From positions 124,001 to 188,000 of the forward strand of contig JAJGRE010000005.1 of NCBI GenBank assembly GCA_021083345.1: a stretch of 64,000 nucleotides of DNA. The letters run 5' to 3'. Shown here one piece after another: positions 55,173-63,945 of this stretch. A program made the translations under genes and the position numbers. A model generated the notes under the pieces. The model saw nothing but the letters and a program-made list of their open reading frames with translations, did not search any database and was not told the origin of the DNA. The stretch is from Calditrichales bacterium MX18-03. GTDB lineage: Bacteria > Bacillota > Clostridia > Lutisporales > Lutisporaceae. Positions within the stretch are counted from its first letter, which is position 1. The number at the start of each line of letters is the position of its first letter.

Positions 55173-55323
55173 ACGTTACACCCCCGAGTATGTAAAAAGA
55201 TATATATCGACAATTTTCACCAATATCTTCTTATAATAAAACTATATCATTTGTTTTGCCAGTTTGCAATTCTTTAGGCGCCGGGCAAGCGGCTTTCCTG
55301 GCGGGAGAAATCATATTCAGGCT

Positions 55324-55351
55324 TTGACAGAGAGGATAATACTGTTATAGT
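55324..55351 (+). promoter_or_regulatory. eamA: Strong sigma-A promoter of eamA
   Basis: TTGACA (55324-55329) and TATAGT (55346-55351) are 16 bp apart. The ribosome site AAGGAGG and start codon follow within 40 bp. Confidence 0.78.
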
Positions 55352-55363
55352 ATAGATATACTA
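55348..55363. promoter_or_regulatory. Palindrome overlapping the eamA -10 region
   Basis: TAGTATA-GA-TATACTA has exact 7-bp arms and covers the -10 and start site, the position of a repressor site. No regulator gene adjoins; GntR-type proteins bind sites of this kind. Confidence 0.5.
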
Positions 55364-55388
55364 CCAGGCTTTCTAAGGAGGACATAAC

Positions 55389-56315
55389 ATGAGCAGGCGC
55401 GATCTGGGCATTGGATTAATCGTCGTGATTCTTTGGGGTCTCAACTTCAACGCCATCAAGCTGGGCTTGGGGAATATGCCGCCATTTTTGCTGGGAGCAG
55501 TCCGGTTTGTTTTTGTGTGCATCCCCGCTATCTTTTTCTTGCCACGGCCGCCGGTAGCTTGGCGCTGGCTCATTGCCCTGGCGCTGACCATGAACGTGGG
55601 GCAGTTTGCCTTTCTGTTCCTGGGAATCAAGCTGGGAATGCCGGCCGGCATGGCTTCATTGATCCATCAGTCCCAAGCCTTTTTCACCTTGATACTTGCT
55701 GTCCTATTCATAGGTGAGCGATGGCATTGGAACAATCTGCTGGGTCTGATCATCTCCGGCGGCGGTATGGTCGTGATTGCATCCCAACAGGGAAGCAGTA
55801 TGACGGCAGTGGGCTTCTGGCTGACAATTACGGGAGCCGTCAGTTGGGGCGCGGGCAACATCATCATGCGACGGGCCACCCAGGGGGTTCCGCCTTTTTC
55901 CATGCTGGCTCTGGTGGTATGGGCGGGTGCAGTGGCCATTCTGCCCATGAGCCTGTTGTCCCTAGGTATAGAAGGGTTTGCCGCCTGGCAGCAGGCCTGG
56001 CATTCCGTTACCTGGATAACCGTGGCATCAATCATTTACCTGGCCTACTTCGCTTCCCTTTGCGGCTATGGCCTATGGGGAAAGCTGCTTTTCCGGTATC
56101 CGGCATCCATGGTTTCGCCTTTAGCCTTATTGGTTCCCATCATTGGCATGAGTAGTGCCGCCATATTGCTGGGAGAAGCATTTTCACTCCGGCAGCTCAT
56201 CGGCGCATTATTGGTGATGACAGGCCTTGTGGTTCATGTCTTTGGCGGGAACATTAAGCTGCCAAACAATTTGAGTCGTGAGAAGGAGGAGCTTTTGCAT
56301 GATGAGCAGCTATAG
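55389..56315 (+). CDS. eamA: EamA-type O-acetylserine/cysteine exporter
   Basis: 308 residues with ten membrane helices in two EamA repeats. The N-terminus (W-G-L-N-F-N-A-I-K-L-G-L and M-P-P-F-L-L) and blocks such as Q-F-A-F-L-F, G-M-P-A-G-M-A-S-L and S-W-G-A-G-N-I match E. coli EamA closely over the whole length, from memory of that protein. EamA exports cysteine-pathway metabolites such as O-acetylserine. A strong promoter with an operator-like palindrome lies upstream, and a GNAT gene overlaps its end by 17 bp. It may balance cysteine made by the CysK-type enzyme at 12768. Confidence 0.85.
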   Translation: MSRRDLGIGLIVVILWGLNFNAIKLGLGNMPPFLLGAVRFVFVCIPAIFFLPRPPVAWRWLIALALTMNVGQFAFLFLGIKLGMPAGMASLIHQSQAFFTLILAVLFIGERWHWNNLLGLIISGGGMVVIASQQGSSMTAVGFWLTITGAVSWGAGNIIMRRATQGVPPFSMLALVVWAGAVAILPMSLLSLGIEGFAAWQQAWHSVTWITVASIIYLAYFASLCGYGLWGKLLFRYPASMVSPLALLVPIIGMSSAAILLGEAFSLRQLIGALLVMTGLVVHVFGGNIKLPNNLSREKEELLHDEQL

Positions 56316-57084
56316 AGAAATAGAGAACAGGTACTTGGAGAACTTTTCAATTAAAGAGGATAAAGGTGATCATATTATCTTTCGGGATGAAAAGCTTCCG
56401 GATATGTATGCCTTCAATTGTATTTTGGTAAAAGAAACCATGAATCAGAATGCCATTCAGAGCTTCGTATTCAACTGCCTTAATCAAGCGAAGCTGAACG
56501 GAAGGGAATTCATGAATATCCTATTCCACCCAAAGCATGCGTTCACAGAATATGATGTGGCGAATTTCTTGGACATGGGCTTTGAAGCCAACACAAACCT
56601 GTATATGAAAATTGACGGCAGCAAGGCAACAAGCTTCAGAGCCAATGAAGACTGTACCGTTAAGCCTGCTGAAACGGAAGAAGAGCTGGAAGCAGGGAGG
56701 AGGCTTGACCTTGAAACCAGCATACAGGCAGGCATGCCGGCAGAATTTGCTATGAGAAGGGCCTTAAGGAAAAAAGAAGTATTTCAGAATACAAAAAACA
56801 GGCTGTTATCATATCACTGCAACCATCAAGGTCACCTGATCGGAAAGTGCGAGCTTTATATAAGGGATGGATATGCAAAAATTGAAGATTTCGATGTCTT
56901 GAATACATACCAAAGGAAGGGCTTTGGTACAGCATTACTCAAAAGAATGATTGTGGATGCAATGGGCTATGGCGTGGAAAACATATACCTGGTTACCGCG
57001 AAAGATGACACGCCAAGGGAAATGTATGGCAAACTTGGATTTGAAGCCGTAGGTGAAGAATTGGAATTATTCTGGGGACAATAG
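56299..57084 (+). CDS. GNAT-type acetyltransferase
   Basis: 261 residues from the ATG at 56299, preceded by AAGGAGGAG and overlapping the eamA end by 17 bp. The C-terminal half is the GNAT fold, with the acetyl-CoA loop Q-R-K-G-F-G-T-A and Y-G-K-L-G-F-E. The N-terminal half (about 1-115) is a second, weakly related region found in some two-domain acetyltransferases. The substrate is unknown; overlap with eamA suggests a link with amino-acid-derived compounds. Confidence 0.8.
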   Translation: MMSSYREIENRYLENFSIKEDKGDHIIFRDEKLPDMYAFNCILVKETMNQNAIQSFVFNCLNQAKLNGREFMNILFHPKHAFTEYDVANFLDMGFEANTNLYMKIDGSKATSFRANEDCTVKPAETEEELEAGRRLDLETSIQAGMPAEFAMRRALRKKEVFQNTKNRLLSYHCNHQGHLIGKCELYIRDGYAKIEDFDVLNTYQRKGFGTALLKRMIVDAMGYGVENIYLVTAKDDTPREMYGKLGFEAVGEELELFWGQ

Positions 57085-57122
57085 AGAAACGCCGTTTCCG
57101 ATAATAAGGGAACGGCGTTTCT
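57085..57122 (+). terminator. Terminator after the eamA-GNAT operon
   Basis: AGAAACGCCGTTTCC pairs with GGGAACGGCGTTTCT (57108-57122) with one G-U pair; the arm ends T-rich. Confidence 0.75.
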
Positions 57123-57183
57123 TGCAAGTAAACTGTTGATAATCAAATGCAAAGCTGTCACTTAATCAATTACTTAACACAAC

Positions 57184-57212
57184 TTGACAGAATGCCGTAA
57201 ACAAGTTATCTT
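57184..57212 (+). promoter_or_regulatory. Sigma-A promoter of the polyferredoxin-reductase gene
   Basis: TTGACA (57184-57189) and TATCTT (57207-57212) are 17 bp apart. AACTTG and CAAGTT, 15 bp apart, bracket the promoter, and GGTAC-CT-GTACC lies about 8 bp after the -10; either could be a regulator site. Confidence 0.55.
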
Positions 57213-57302
57213 AGTATGTGGGTACCTGTACCGGGTATGCGTAGATGGAACAGGGGATTCCGGAACTAGAATCTGATTATTTAGGGAGGAGTCATACTAA
57301 GA

Positions 57303-58766
57303 ATGGAACTATTCTATATTAAGACAAATCGAGTCTTTTCATGGACTAGAAAACATGCATGGATTATTACAGTTATTGTGGCAATAGGCGGATTGTGGTA
57401 CCCCAAACTAGGGCTTGTCGTAATACCCATCATGCTTAGTTTAACAGTGCTTTCTTTTTTTAAAGGACGTTATTGGTGTGGAAATTTTTGTCCTCACGGA
57501 AGCCTGTTTGATGCAGTGATTATGCCTTGGAGCAGGAACAAAAAAATTCATCCGGTCCTAAGGTCAAGAATAACAGGCGTGCTCTTTTTTTCATGGTTTG
57601 CCGTCAAGCTTTTCAACAAGTTTATTAAGGTTGCAGGTGCTTTTGGAACGGCTTCCTTCTGGGATAAGCTAGGATTTATATTTGTGTCCAGCTATCTGAT
57701 GGTATTGGTTGTGGGGGGTACATTGAGCTTGTTTAACAGTCCGCGATCCTGGTGTCATATTTGTCCTATGGGGCTATTACAGATTTTTTCCTACAGGCTA
57801 GGCAAACGATTAGGGGTAACCCAAAAATCAGATGGTAAAATCACTATTGCAAGCAAGAAAATGTGCCATCTATGCGGAAAATGTGCACGCGTCTGCCCAA
57901 TGCAGTTGGAACCGTATTTGGAACTCAATGAAGAGAACCAATTTGATCATGAAAAGTGTATCCGATGCGCTACATGCATAGAAAACTGTCCTGCAGGTAT
58001 TCTGACACTGGATAAGTTGTCCGGGGCAAAGGAGCTATGTGAAAATACAGATACTAAAGGCTATGATAGCAGGCAGAAAATAAAGGCGAAAATTGGAGAA
58101 ATAAAAAAGCTTGGCTTGAATTTGAATGAATATATATTGGAGTTTGTTCAGCCGCAAGTGGTTCGGTATCAGCCGGGACAATTCGTTTTAATTAAGATTC
58201 AGGATGATCCCGTCATGTATCGGGCTTATTCCATCGCATCCTATGATAGAGAAGGCAAAAACCTTAGCATTATCATAAAAAAGGCACAAAACGGATATGG
58301 AACGAACATCATTTTCAATCAGTTTAAGGTTGGTGATAGCATAGACCTTGAAGGTCCCTTAGGTGAAGCATTGGTTGTCGATAAATCAGCAGAAAGGGTT
58401 TTATTGATAGCAAACGGCATTGGTATTACCCCCTTTATTCCCATAGTGGAGGAGCTGAATCGCACAAAAAGCAATATTCATGAAATAAAACTGATTTACG
58501 GTGCTCGGACAGAGGATGATTTTATCTACGATCCGTATTTTGAAAGCTGCAGCCGAAAAAATGTAAGGTTCGAATATATCAAGGTTGCTTCCAGGCCGAA
58601 GGAAGATAATATGAGGAGGGGATATGTCACGGATGTATTGAAGGATATGCAGCTGGAAGGTTATAAGATTTATATATGCGGTTCAAAAGCCATGGTACAA
58701 GATACTGTCAAGCTATTGGAAGAGCAGTCAGTAAAGCAAGAGGACGTTTTTTTCGAGACTGCATAG
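57303..58766 (+). CDS. NapH-like polyferredoxin fused to a ferredoxin-NAD(P) reductase
   Basis: 487 residues. The N-terminal membrane part (about 15-165, four to five helices) has two C-x-x-x-C-P motifs (W-C-G-N-F-C-P and W-C-H-I-C-P), as in NapH/NosR/CcoG. A soluble ferredoxin segment follows with C-H-L-C-G-K-C-A-R-V-C-P and C-I-R-C-A-T-C-I-E-N-C-P, enough for two [4Fe-4S] clusters (about 185-245). The C-terminal third is a flavoprotein reductase: R-A-Y-S for the flavin, G-P-L-G-E-A, and N-G-I-G-I-T-P and I-C-G-S for NAD(P). One chain could pass electrons between NAD(P)H and a membrane acceptor. GGGAGGAG lies before the ATG; the gene is monocistronic. Confidence 0.87.
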   Translation: MELFYIKTNRVFSWTRKHAWIITVIVAIGGLWYPKLGLVVIPIMLSLTVLSFFKGRYWCGNFCPHGSLFDAVIMPWSRNKKIHPVLRSRITGVLFFSWFAVKLFNKFIKVAGAFGTASFWDKLGFIFVSSYLMVLVVGGTLSLFNSPRSWCHICPMGLLQIFSYRLGKRLGVTQKSDGKITIASKKMCHLCGKCARVCPMQLEPYLELNEENQFDHEKCIRCATCIENCPAGILTLDKLSGAKELCENTDTKGYDSRQKIKAKIGEIKKLGLNLNEYILEFVQPQVVRYQPGQFVLIKIQDDPVMYRAYSIASYDREGKNLSIIIKKAQNGYGTNIIFNQFKVGDSIDLEGPLGEALVVDKSAERVLLIANGIGITPFIPIVEELNRTKSNIHEIKLIYGARTEDDFIYDPYFESCSRKNVRFEYIKVASRPKEDNMRRGYVTDVLKDMQLEGYKIYICGSKAMVQDTVKLLEEQSVKQEDVFFETA

Positions 58767-58802
58767 CGGAATTGATACCGCCAGATGACCGTATTTGAGT
58801 GG

Positions 58803-58828
58803 CCTCCTGTTAACAGGAGGTTTTTCTT
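58803..58828 (+). terminator. Terminator after the reductase fusion
   Basis: CCTCCTGTT and AACAGGAGG form a continuous palindrome (58803-58820), followed by TTTTTCTT. Confidence 0.9.
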
Positions 58829-58913
58829 GTACATACTTTTTATGCTGCAAGTGTTATAATATACTAGAAATGCAGGATAAATGCATGCATTCGGATTGGA
58901 GTGACAGTTACAA

Positions 58914-60128
58914 ATGAAGAATAATTGGAAAAAAGACACCTTCCTGTTCTTGGCGGGGCAAACCATATCGCTTTTTGGCTCCTCGCTGGTACAGTATGCC
59001 ATCATGTGGTATATCACACTCAACACCAAGTCGGGGGTCATGATGACGATTTCCATTATTTGCGGATTTGTGCCGACATTCTTCCTATCCCCTTTCGCAG
59101 GGGTGTGGGCAGACCGCTATAACCGGAAAATGCTGATCATATTGGCGGATACATTTATTGCAGTGACAACACTGCTGATGGCCGTCCTATTCTATGCTGG
59201 CTATGATTCCATCTGGCTGCTGTTTCTGATGTCTTCCTTCAGGGCAATCGGTTCCGGGACTCAGCTGCCCGCTATCGGGGCATTTATTCCCCAAATCGTA
59301 CCGGAGGATAAGTTGACCAAAGTAAACGGCATCAACAGCAGCATTCAGGCCATGATCATGCTGGTCTCTCCGATGCTGAGCGGGGCACTCCTTACGATGG
59401 CTACCATTGAGACAATCTTCTTCATTGATGTCGTTACCGCTGCAGTCGCAGTAGTGATACTGCTCTTTTTCCTTAAGGTGCCGGCTCATGCCAAAGCGCA
59501 AACCCCGCAGGAGATCAGCTACTTCAGGGACCTGCATGACGGCATCGTCTATATCGGCAATCATACCTATGTAAGAAAGTTCTTTGTCTTCTGCGCCTTT
59601 TTCTTTTTCCTGATAGCCCCGGCAGCATTCCTGACCCCGCTTCAGGTCACAAGAAGCTTTGGAGACGATGTGTGGCGCCTGACTGCCATAGAGATCAGCT
59701 TTTCCATCGGGATGATGCTGGGAGGTATCCTTATGGCTTCGTGGGGCGGATTCAAGAACAAGGTCCACACCATGACCTTTGCATGCTTGATCATCGGCGT
59801 TTGCACCTTTGCGCTGGGCATCATCCCGATATTCTGGATCTATCTGTTTTTCATGGTGCTTACCGGTGTTTCGATTCCCATTTTCAATACGCCCTCAACC
59901 GTACTGCTGCAGGAAAAAGTTGAGCCGGACTTCCTGGGGCGCGTATTTGGTGTCATGGGTATGATCTCTAGTGCCATGATGCCTTTGGGCATGCTGGTAT
60001 TCGGGCCTACTGCCGATATTATCCGGATCGAGTGGTTGCTCATCGGAACCGGCGTTTTGCTCTTCATCCAAAGCTTTTTCCTGATCGGCAGCAAGGATCT
60101 GGTGGAGGCAGGAAAGCCGAAGCAATAA
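58914..60128 (+). CDS. MFS transporter (macrolide-efflux type)
   Basis: 404 residues with twelve membrane helices. The start (F-L-F-L-A-G-Q-T-I-S-L-F-G-S) and the loop A-G-V-W-A-D-R-Y-N-R-K are typical of the MFS-3 group that includes the macrolide exporter MefA. It should export a hydrophobic compound in exchange for protons; resistance is possible but the substrate cannot be read from sequence. GGAGTGA lies before the ATG. Strong terminators bound the gene, so it is monocistronic. Confidence 0.85.
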   Translation: MKNNWKKDTFLFLAGQTISLFGSSLVQYAIMWYITLNTKSGVMMTISIICGFVPTFFLSPFAGVWADRYNRKMLIILADTFIAVTTLLMAVLFYAGYDSIWLLFLMSSFRAIGSGTQLPAIGAFIPQIVPEDKLTKVNGINSSIQAMIMLVSPMLSGALLTMATIETIFFIDVVTAAVAVVILLFFLKVPAHAKAQTPQEISYFRDLHDGIVYIGNHTYVRKFFVFCAFFFFLIAPAAFLTPLQVTRSFGDDVWRLTAIEISFSIGMMLGGILMASWGGFKNKVHTMTFACLIIGVCTFALGIIPIFWIYLFFMVLTGVSIPIFNTPSTVLLQEKVEPDFLGRVFGVMGMISSAMMPLGMLVFGPTADIIRIEWLLIGTGVLLFIQSFFLIGSKDLVEAGKPKQ

Positions 60129-60133
60129 AAATC

Positions 60134-60168
60134 AACCCTGGGGAATGTGAACCCCAGGGTTTTATTTT
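60134..60168. terminator. Bidirectional terminator between the MFS and ytfJ genes
   Basis: AACCCTGGGG (60134-60143) and CCCCAGGGTT (60152-60161) are exact arms, followed by TTATTTTT on the plus strand and GATTTTTATT on the minus strand. Confidence 0.9.
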
Positions 60169-60181
60169 TAAGGTGTCGGTG

Positions 60182-60619
60182 TTATGACTGCCCCCACTGC
60201 TGGCCTGACTGGCTTTGCTGCTGTCCTTGCTGTCCTTGTTGTTGTCCGGTTTGACCTTTGCCCATCATTTGCGGAAGCTGATTGATCAACTGACTCATGT
60301 TGCCAGTTGCACTGTTGACAGGGAGCACACTGACATTGTTTCCGTCTACAAGCACCACTGCATCCGTACTGATTTTCGCACCCAATCCCAATGCGTCCAT
60401 GCCGGTATTAGCTGTCCCGGTACTAGTCGTCGTACTGCCTTGTGACATTTTTCCGCTGGAATTGCCTCCACCAAAGCCTATGGTAACAGAAACGACCGGT
60501 ATAAGCGTTTTCTCCCCTAGAGAAACGGGTTTGCCAAGCATCCCCTCGTTTTGTGTGAAGCTCTCGATATTTGAGAATAACGTATCAACATTCTGGCTCA
60601 TCGTAGAATTTATTTCCAT
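60182..60619 (-). CDS. ytfJ: GerW-family sporulation protein YtfJ
   Basis: 145 residues from the ATG at 60619 with AGGAGG 8 bp upstream. The GerW domain (about 5-110) shows P-V-S-L-G-E-K-T-L-I-P-V, G-F-G-G-G, G-L-G-A-K-I and D-A-V-V-L-V-D-G. The C-terminal tail (about 120-145) is a Gln/Gly-rich low-complexity stretch. YtfJ/GerW is made during sporulation in bacilli and affects spore germination. Finding it beside a DUF2953 gene, as in other endospore formers, is good evidence that this organism sporulates. Confidence 0.92.
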   Translation of the reverse strand: MEINSTMSQNVDTLFSNIESFTQNEGMLGKPVSLGEKTLIPVVSVTIGFGGGNSSGKMSQGSTTTSTGTANTGMDALGLGAKISTDAVVLVDGNNVSVLPVNSATGNMSQLINQLPQMMGKGQTGQQQGQQGQQQSQSGQQWGQS

Positions 60620-60661
60620 AAGACATCCTCCTAGAAATTTATTTTGGTTCATAACAATTTG

Positions 60662-61141
60662 TTATACCAGCGCCAAGAGAGACCGGCCCAGATTCAGCCT
60701 TGCTGTAGCATCAATGTTGATATAAGTATCAAAGGCCAGAAAATCGGGTTGCTGGGATAACGAATCCACAGAAAAAAACTGTGAAATCATGCTGATCACA
60801 GTACAGAACATGCCTGTGAAATAGGGGTCCTGAAATCCATATTGCGCCTTTATAGCAATGTTTGTCGGGTGAAGGCGCTGGATATCGTACATGTTTCCAG
60901 AGATTTTTTTGTTTACATTCATGATTCTCTTAAGGATCCTTTTGTTGAACAGAAACAGCTGAAGCGTATACCCGCTGTCTTCTGACGATACTTCCGCTTT
61001 CAGAAAAGGATAAAGCCACAGAATCGCCAGCTTGAACCGGGCAGCAGCAGAATCAAAATGAAATTCAATTCTTGATGCGACTGTAAACAACAAAAGAATC
61101 AAGAGTGCAATAGTGATCAATAATAAAAACAGTATGATCAT
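60662..61141 (-). CDS. ytfI: DUF2953 membrane protein YtfI
   Basis: 160 residues from the ATG at 61141 with GGAGGT before it. One N-terminal membrane helix (about 3-24) is followed by the DUF2953 region, ending with R-L-N-L-G-R-S-L, with a basic middle (F-N-K-R-I-L-K-R). It directly precedes ytfJ by 42 bp in the same direction, the conserved order in sporulating Firmicutes. The molecular role is unknown; it is probably made in the developing spore. Confidence 0.87.
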   Translation of the reverse strand: MIILFLLLITIALLILLLFTVASRIEFHFDSAAARFKLAILWLYPFLKAEVSSEDSGYTLQLFLFNKRILKRIMNVNKKISGNMYDIQRLHPTNIAIKAQYGFQDPYFTGMFCTVISMISQFFSVDSLSQQPDFLAFDTYINIDATARLNLGRSLLALV

Positions 61142-61229
61142 GGAACTACCTCCATGCTGACATATAAAATTGTGTCTCTTATATTTTAACCGGATCAGCA
61201 TTATTTATGGTATAAACCTTTTGCACAGT

Positions 61230-61258
61230 TTGACTTCTCTTACCAAATTTGTTATGAT
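61230..61258 (+). promoter_or_regulatory. Sigma-A promoter of the rubrerythrin-like gene
   Basis: TTGACT (61230-61235) and TATGAT (61253-61258) are 17 bp apart. The leader is about 88 nt and very AT-rich; I found no convincing PerR box in it. Confidence 0.75.
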
Positions 61259-61352
61259 ATTATACAATTAATAGAAAATAATTACTAGTTAATAAAATAT
61301 ATTTGAATAATCTCCTTTCCGGATCCTAAATTTATAAAGGGAGTGATCCATC

Positions 61353-61844
61353 ATGAATGCAAAAGAACTGGATATCATCAAACAGGCCATTCTAAACGAA
61401 ATTGAAGGATATGAGTTTTACAGGATGGCCGCCAGACAAGCCGAGAGCAAGGAAAGCGAAGAGGCTTTCAATGAGCTGGCAAATGAAGAACTGAAGCATG
61501 CAGGGTACCTGAGAGAACTCTTCAACCAAATCAAGGACGGAAAGGAAGATGATTTCGCATTATCCTTCTTATCCGCAGCGCCGTCCCCGAAAATCTTCGA
61601 ATGGGAAAAAATCGGACACCAGCAGACCGGTCTTGCATTATCCGTGTTTGGAATCGGAGTTCAGATGGAAAAAGCCTCAATCGATTTTTACGAGCAGGCA
61701 AAACAGGGTACGCAATATGAGAACGCCAGAAAGCTCTATGAAATGCTCATATACTGGGAAAAGGTCCATCTGCAGCAGTTTAACGCACAATACAACCGGT
61801 ATAAGGAGGACTGGTGGAACGACCAAGGCTTTGCCCCCTATTAA
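61353..61844 (+). CDS. Ferritin-like diiron protein (rubrerythrin type)
   Basis: 163 residues, a four-helix bundle. The iron ligands are visible as E-I-E-G-Y near residue 17, E-E-L-K-H near 48, Q-M-E-K near 100 and W-E-K-V-H-L near 135. There is no rubredoxin domain at either end, so an external electron donor is needed. Such proteins reduce peroxide or store iron in anaerobes. A good ribosome site (AAAGGGAG) and a sigma-A promoter precede it, and a strong terminator follows. Confidence 0.87.
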   Translation: MNAKELDIIKQAILNEIEGYEFYRMAARQAESKESEEAFNELANEELKHAGYLRELFNQIKDGKEDDFALSFLSAAPSPKIFEWEKIGHQQTGLALSVFGIGVQMEKASIDFYEQAKQGTQYENARKLYEMLIYWEKVHLQQFNAQYNRYKEDWWNDQGFAPY

Positions 61845-61860
61845 GCTTCTATAAGACCAT

Positions 61861-61898
61861 AAACAAGCTTGCCGCGAGGATAAGCTTGTTTTTTTTTC
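61861..61898 (+). terminator. Terminator after the rubrerythrin-like gene
   Basis: AAACAAGCTT (61861-61870) pairs with AAGCTTGTTT (61882-61891), followed by a run of T. Confidence 0.92.
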
Positions 61899-61987
61899 TA
61901 AAACAAAATATAGTATAGTCATACATCGTTGTAGCGGGATCAAGGGCAGTTCACTTTCCTTACAGCGAAGGGATGGGAGGTCAGGGC

Positions 61988-63889
61988 ATGAAGGAAATTG
62001 TTTTGATTGCACCCTATGAGAATATGTACCATCTGTCAGTTGAACTCATTGAGCATTATGGATACAGCAATGCAGAGGCTATAAGGGGCGATTTGCATGA
62101 AGGGGTAAAAGCAGCGCACCAAGCTGTGGATAACGGCGCAAAGGTGTTGATTTCAAGGGGTGGCACCTTTACACTGATCAAAGAGTCCATTAATGTGCCC
62201 GTCGTGGAAATTCAGACCAGTGCTTACGACGTCTTTGCCAACATGAAGCATATCGTCGGGAAGAATGAGCCTTTTGCTATCGTAGGGCATAATAATATCA
62301 TCTACGGGTATGACCTGATCAAGGACTTTGTAAAGCAGGTAAAGAAGGTAGATATCGAGCGGGGTGAAAGCGTTGAACAAAAGATCAGACAGTGTGCGGA
62401 GGACGGCATCAGGCTGTTTGTAGGCGATGCTGTTGTGAATAATGCCTGCAATAAGCTGGGGTATACCTGCTTCCTGCTGGAAAGCGGACGGGACTCTATA
62501 CGAAGCGCCATAGAGGAAGCTAAGCGGATACTGGTTGCTTCGAAGAACGAAATAGAGAGGTCAAAGCGTTATATGGCGCTTATTGACTATGTTCATGACG
62601 GTGTTATTGCAACAGACAATGAAAACCGCATTTTGCTCTTTAACTCGGTAGCTCAAGAGATTTTAGGCATACCCAAAGAAGACACCATCGGGCGCAATAT
62701 TGGGGAATATATCGGGCTGGGTACTGCCCTGGAAGAGGTTGCACAAGGCAAAGCACTGATGGATGAGGTGCGGAAAATCAGGGAGACACTGGTGACCATC
62801 AGCAATATCCCCATTGAAGTGAATAATGAAGGGAAGGGCTCGGTGGCTGTATTCCAAAACATCAAGACGCTGCAGAGCATGGAAGCTAATGTAAGGGTAA
62901 AGCTGCTGCAAAAGGGGTTTGTAGCCAAGCACACCTTTGAGTCTATTGTTCATAAGAGCGCAGCCATTGAACACTGTATTTCCATAGCAAAAAAATTCAG
63001 CCGGTATGACTCCAGCGTCTTGATCGAAGGCAACTCAGGCGTTGGGAAAGAGCTTTTCGCGCAAAGCATACATAACGAAAGCAGAAGGAAAACGGGACCT
63101 TTTGTAGCGATAAACTGTGCAGCCTTGCCTATTTCTTTGATTGAAAGCGAGCTTTTCGGCTATGTGGAGGGGGCTTTTACCGGAAGTAAAAAGGGCGGCA
63201 AGGCAGGGGTGTTTGAGCTGGCTCATAAAGGTACGATATTTTTGGATGAAATCAGTGAGCTGCCCGTCGATGTGCAGGGGCGGCTGCTGCGCGTGCTGCA
63301 GGAGAGGGAGGTGGTCCGCCTGGGTGACGATAAGGTGGTACCCCTTGATGTACGCATCATCTGTGCAACAAACCGGGATATCAAAGAAATGGTTCAAGCG
63401 GGATCCTTCCGTCGGGATTTGTTTTACAGGATCAACACCTTGTCTTTTTACATACCCCCTTTGGCCCAGCGCAAAGAAGATATAGAGGTCATCGCCCGGC
63501 ATTTTCTTCAGCGGTATTGTAAAAAGTATTCCAAGAAAATCGACGGTTTCACCAAGGGCGCCACGGATTTTCTAAACAGTCATGATTATGAGGGAAATAT
63601 CCGGGAACTTCAAGGAATGATTGAAAGGGCGGTCATCATCTGTGAAGATACCATGGTGACAAGGAGTGATCTGAACAGCAGAGAGGCTGAGCAACAGGCT
63701 GTCAGGGAAAAAGCGGCCGGCGACCTTATTCCAGCCGGACTTGCAGAGGATATGCCCAGCTTGCAGGAGCTGGAGCAACGCTATATTTCGAAAGTATACG
63801 GCATGAACGGGAATTCGACGTCAAAAACTTGTGAAGTATTAAAAATAGATAGAACCACGCTATGGCGCAAAATGAAAAAACCACAGTGA
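61988..63889 (+). CDS. Sigma-54 activator with PrpR N-terminal sensor
   Basis: 633 residues from the ATG at 61988, with GGGAGG upstream. The N-terminal PrpR-type domain (about 1-180) has I-S-R-G-G-T and V-P-V-V-E-I, the pattern of sensors for small carboxylic-acid-like ligands. A PAS domain follows (about 195-300), then the AAA+ domain (about 310-545) with G-N-S-G-V-G-K-E and F-L-D-E-I-S; the sigma-54 loop reads G-A-F-T-G-S. A Fis-type helix-turn-helix ends the protein (I-D-R-T-T-L-W-R-K). TTGCA-type repeats start right after its stop codon, so it probably controls the operon beyond the window's right edge. Confidence 0.92.
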   Translation: MKEIVLIAPYENMYHLSVELIEHYGYSNAEAIRGDLHEGVKAAHQAVDNGAKVLISRGGTFTLIKESINVPVVEIQTSAYDVFANMKHIVGKNEPFAIVGHNNIIYGYDLIKDFVKQVKKVDIERGESVEQKIRQCAEDGIRLFVGDAVVNNACNKLGYTCFLLESGRDSIRSAIEEAKRILVASKNEIERSKRYMALIDYVHDGVIATDNENRILLFNSVAQEILGIPKEDTIGRNIGEYIGLGTALEEVAQGKALMDEVRKIRETLVTISNIPIEVNNEGKGSVAVFQNIKTLQSMEANVRVKLLQKGFVAKHTFESIVHKSAAIEHCISIAKKFSRYDSSVLIEGNSGVGKELFAQSIHNESRRKTGPFVAINCAALPISLIESELFGYVEGAFTGSKKGGKAGVFELAHKGTIFLDEISELPVDVQGRLLRVLQEREVVRLGDDKVVPLDVRIICATNRDIKEMVQAGSFRRDLFYRINTLSFYIPPLAQRKEDIEVIARHFLQRYCKKYSKKIDGFTKGATDFLNSHDYEGNIRELQGMIERAVIICEDTMVTRSDLNSREAEQQAVREKAAGDLIPAGLAEDMPSLQELEQRYISKVYGMNGNSTSKTCEVLKIDRTTLWRKMKKPQ

Positions 63890-63890
63890 T

Positions 63891-63945
63891 GTTGCATATC
63901 GAAACTGAGTTGCAAAATGCAATAAAACAAGTTGCAATAAGCAAC
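63891..63945. promoter_or_regulatory. TTGCA repeats, candidate enhancer sites of the PrpR-type activator
   Basis: GTTGCA occurs at 63891, 63909 and 63931. The last two are parts of palindromes, TTGCA-AAA-TGCAA (63910-63922) and GTTGC-AATAA-GCAAC (63931-63945), with centres 22 bp apart. They stand just after the activator gene and before the next operon, the place for an upstream activating sequence. The remaining 55 bp to the window end contain no -24/-12 promoter. Confidence 0.6.
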
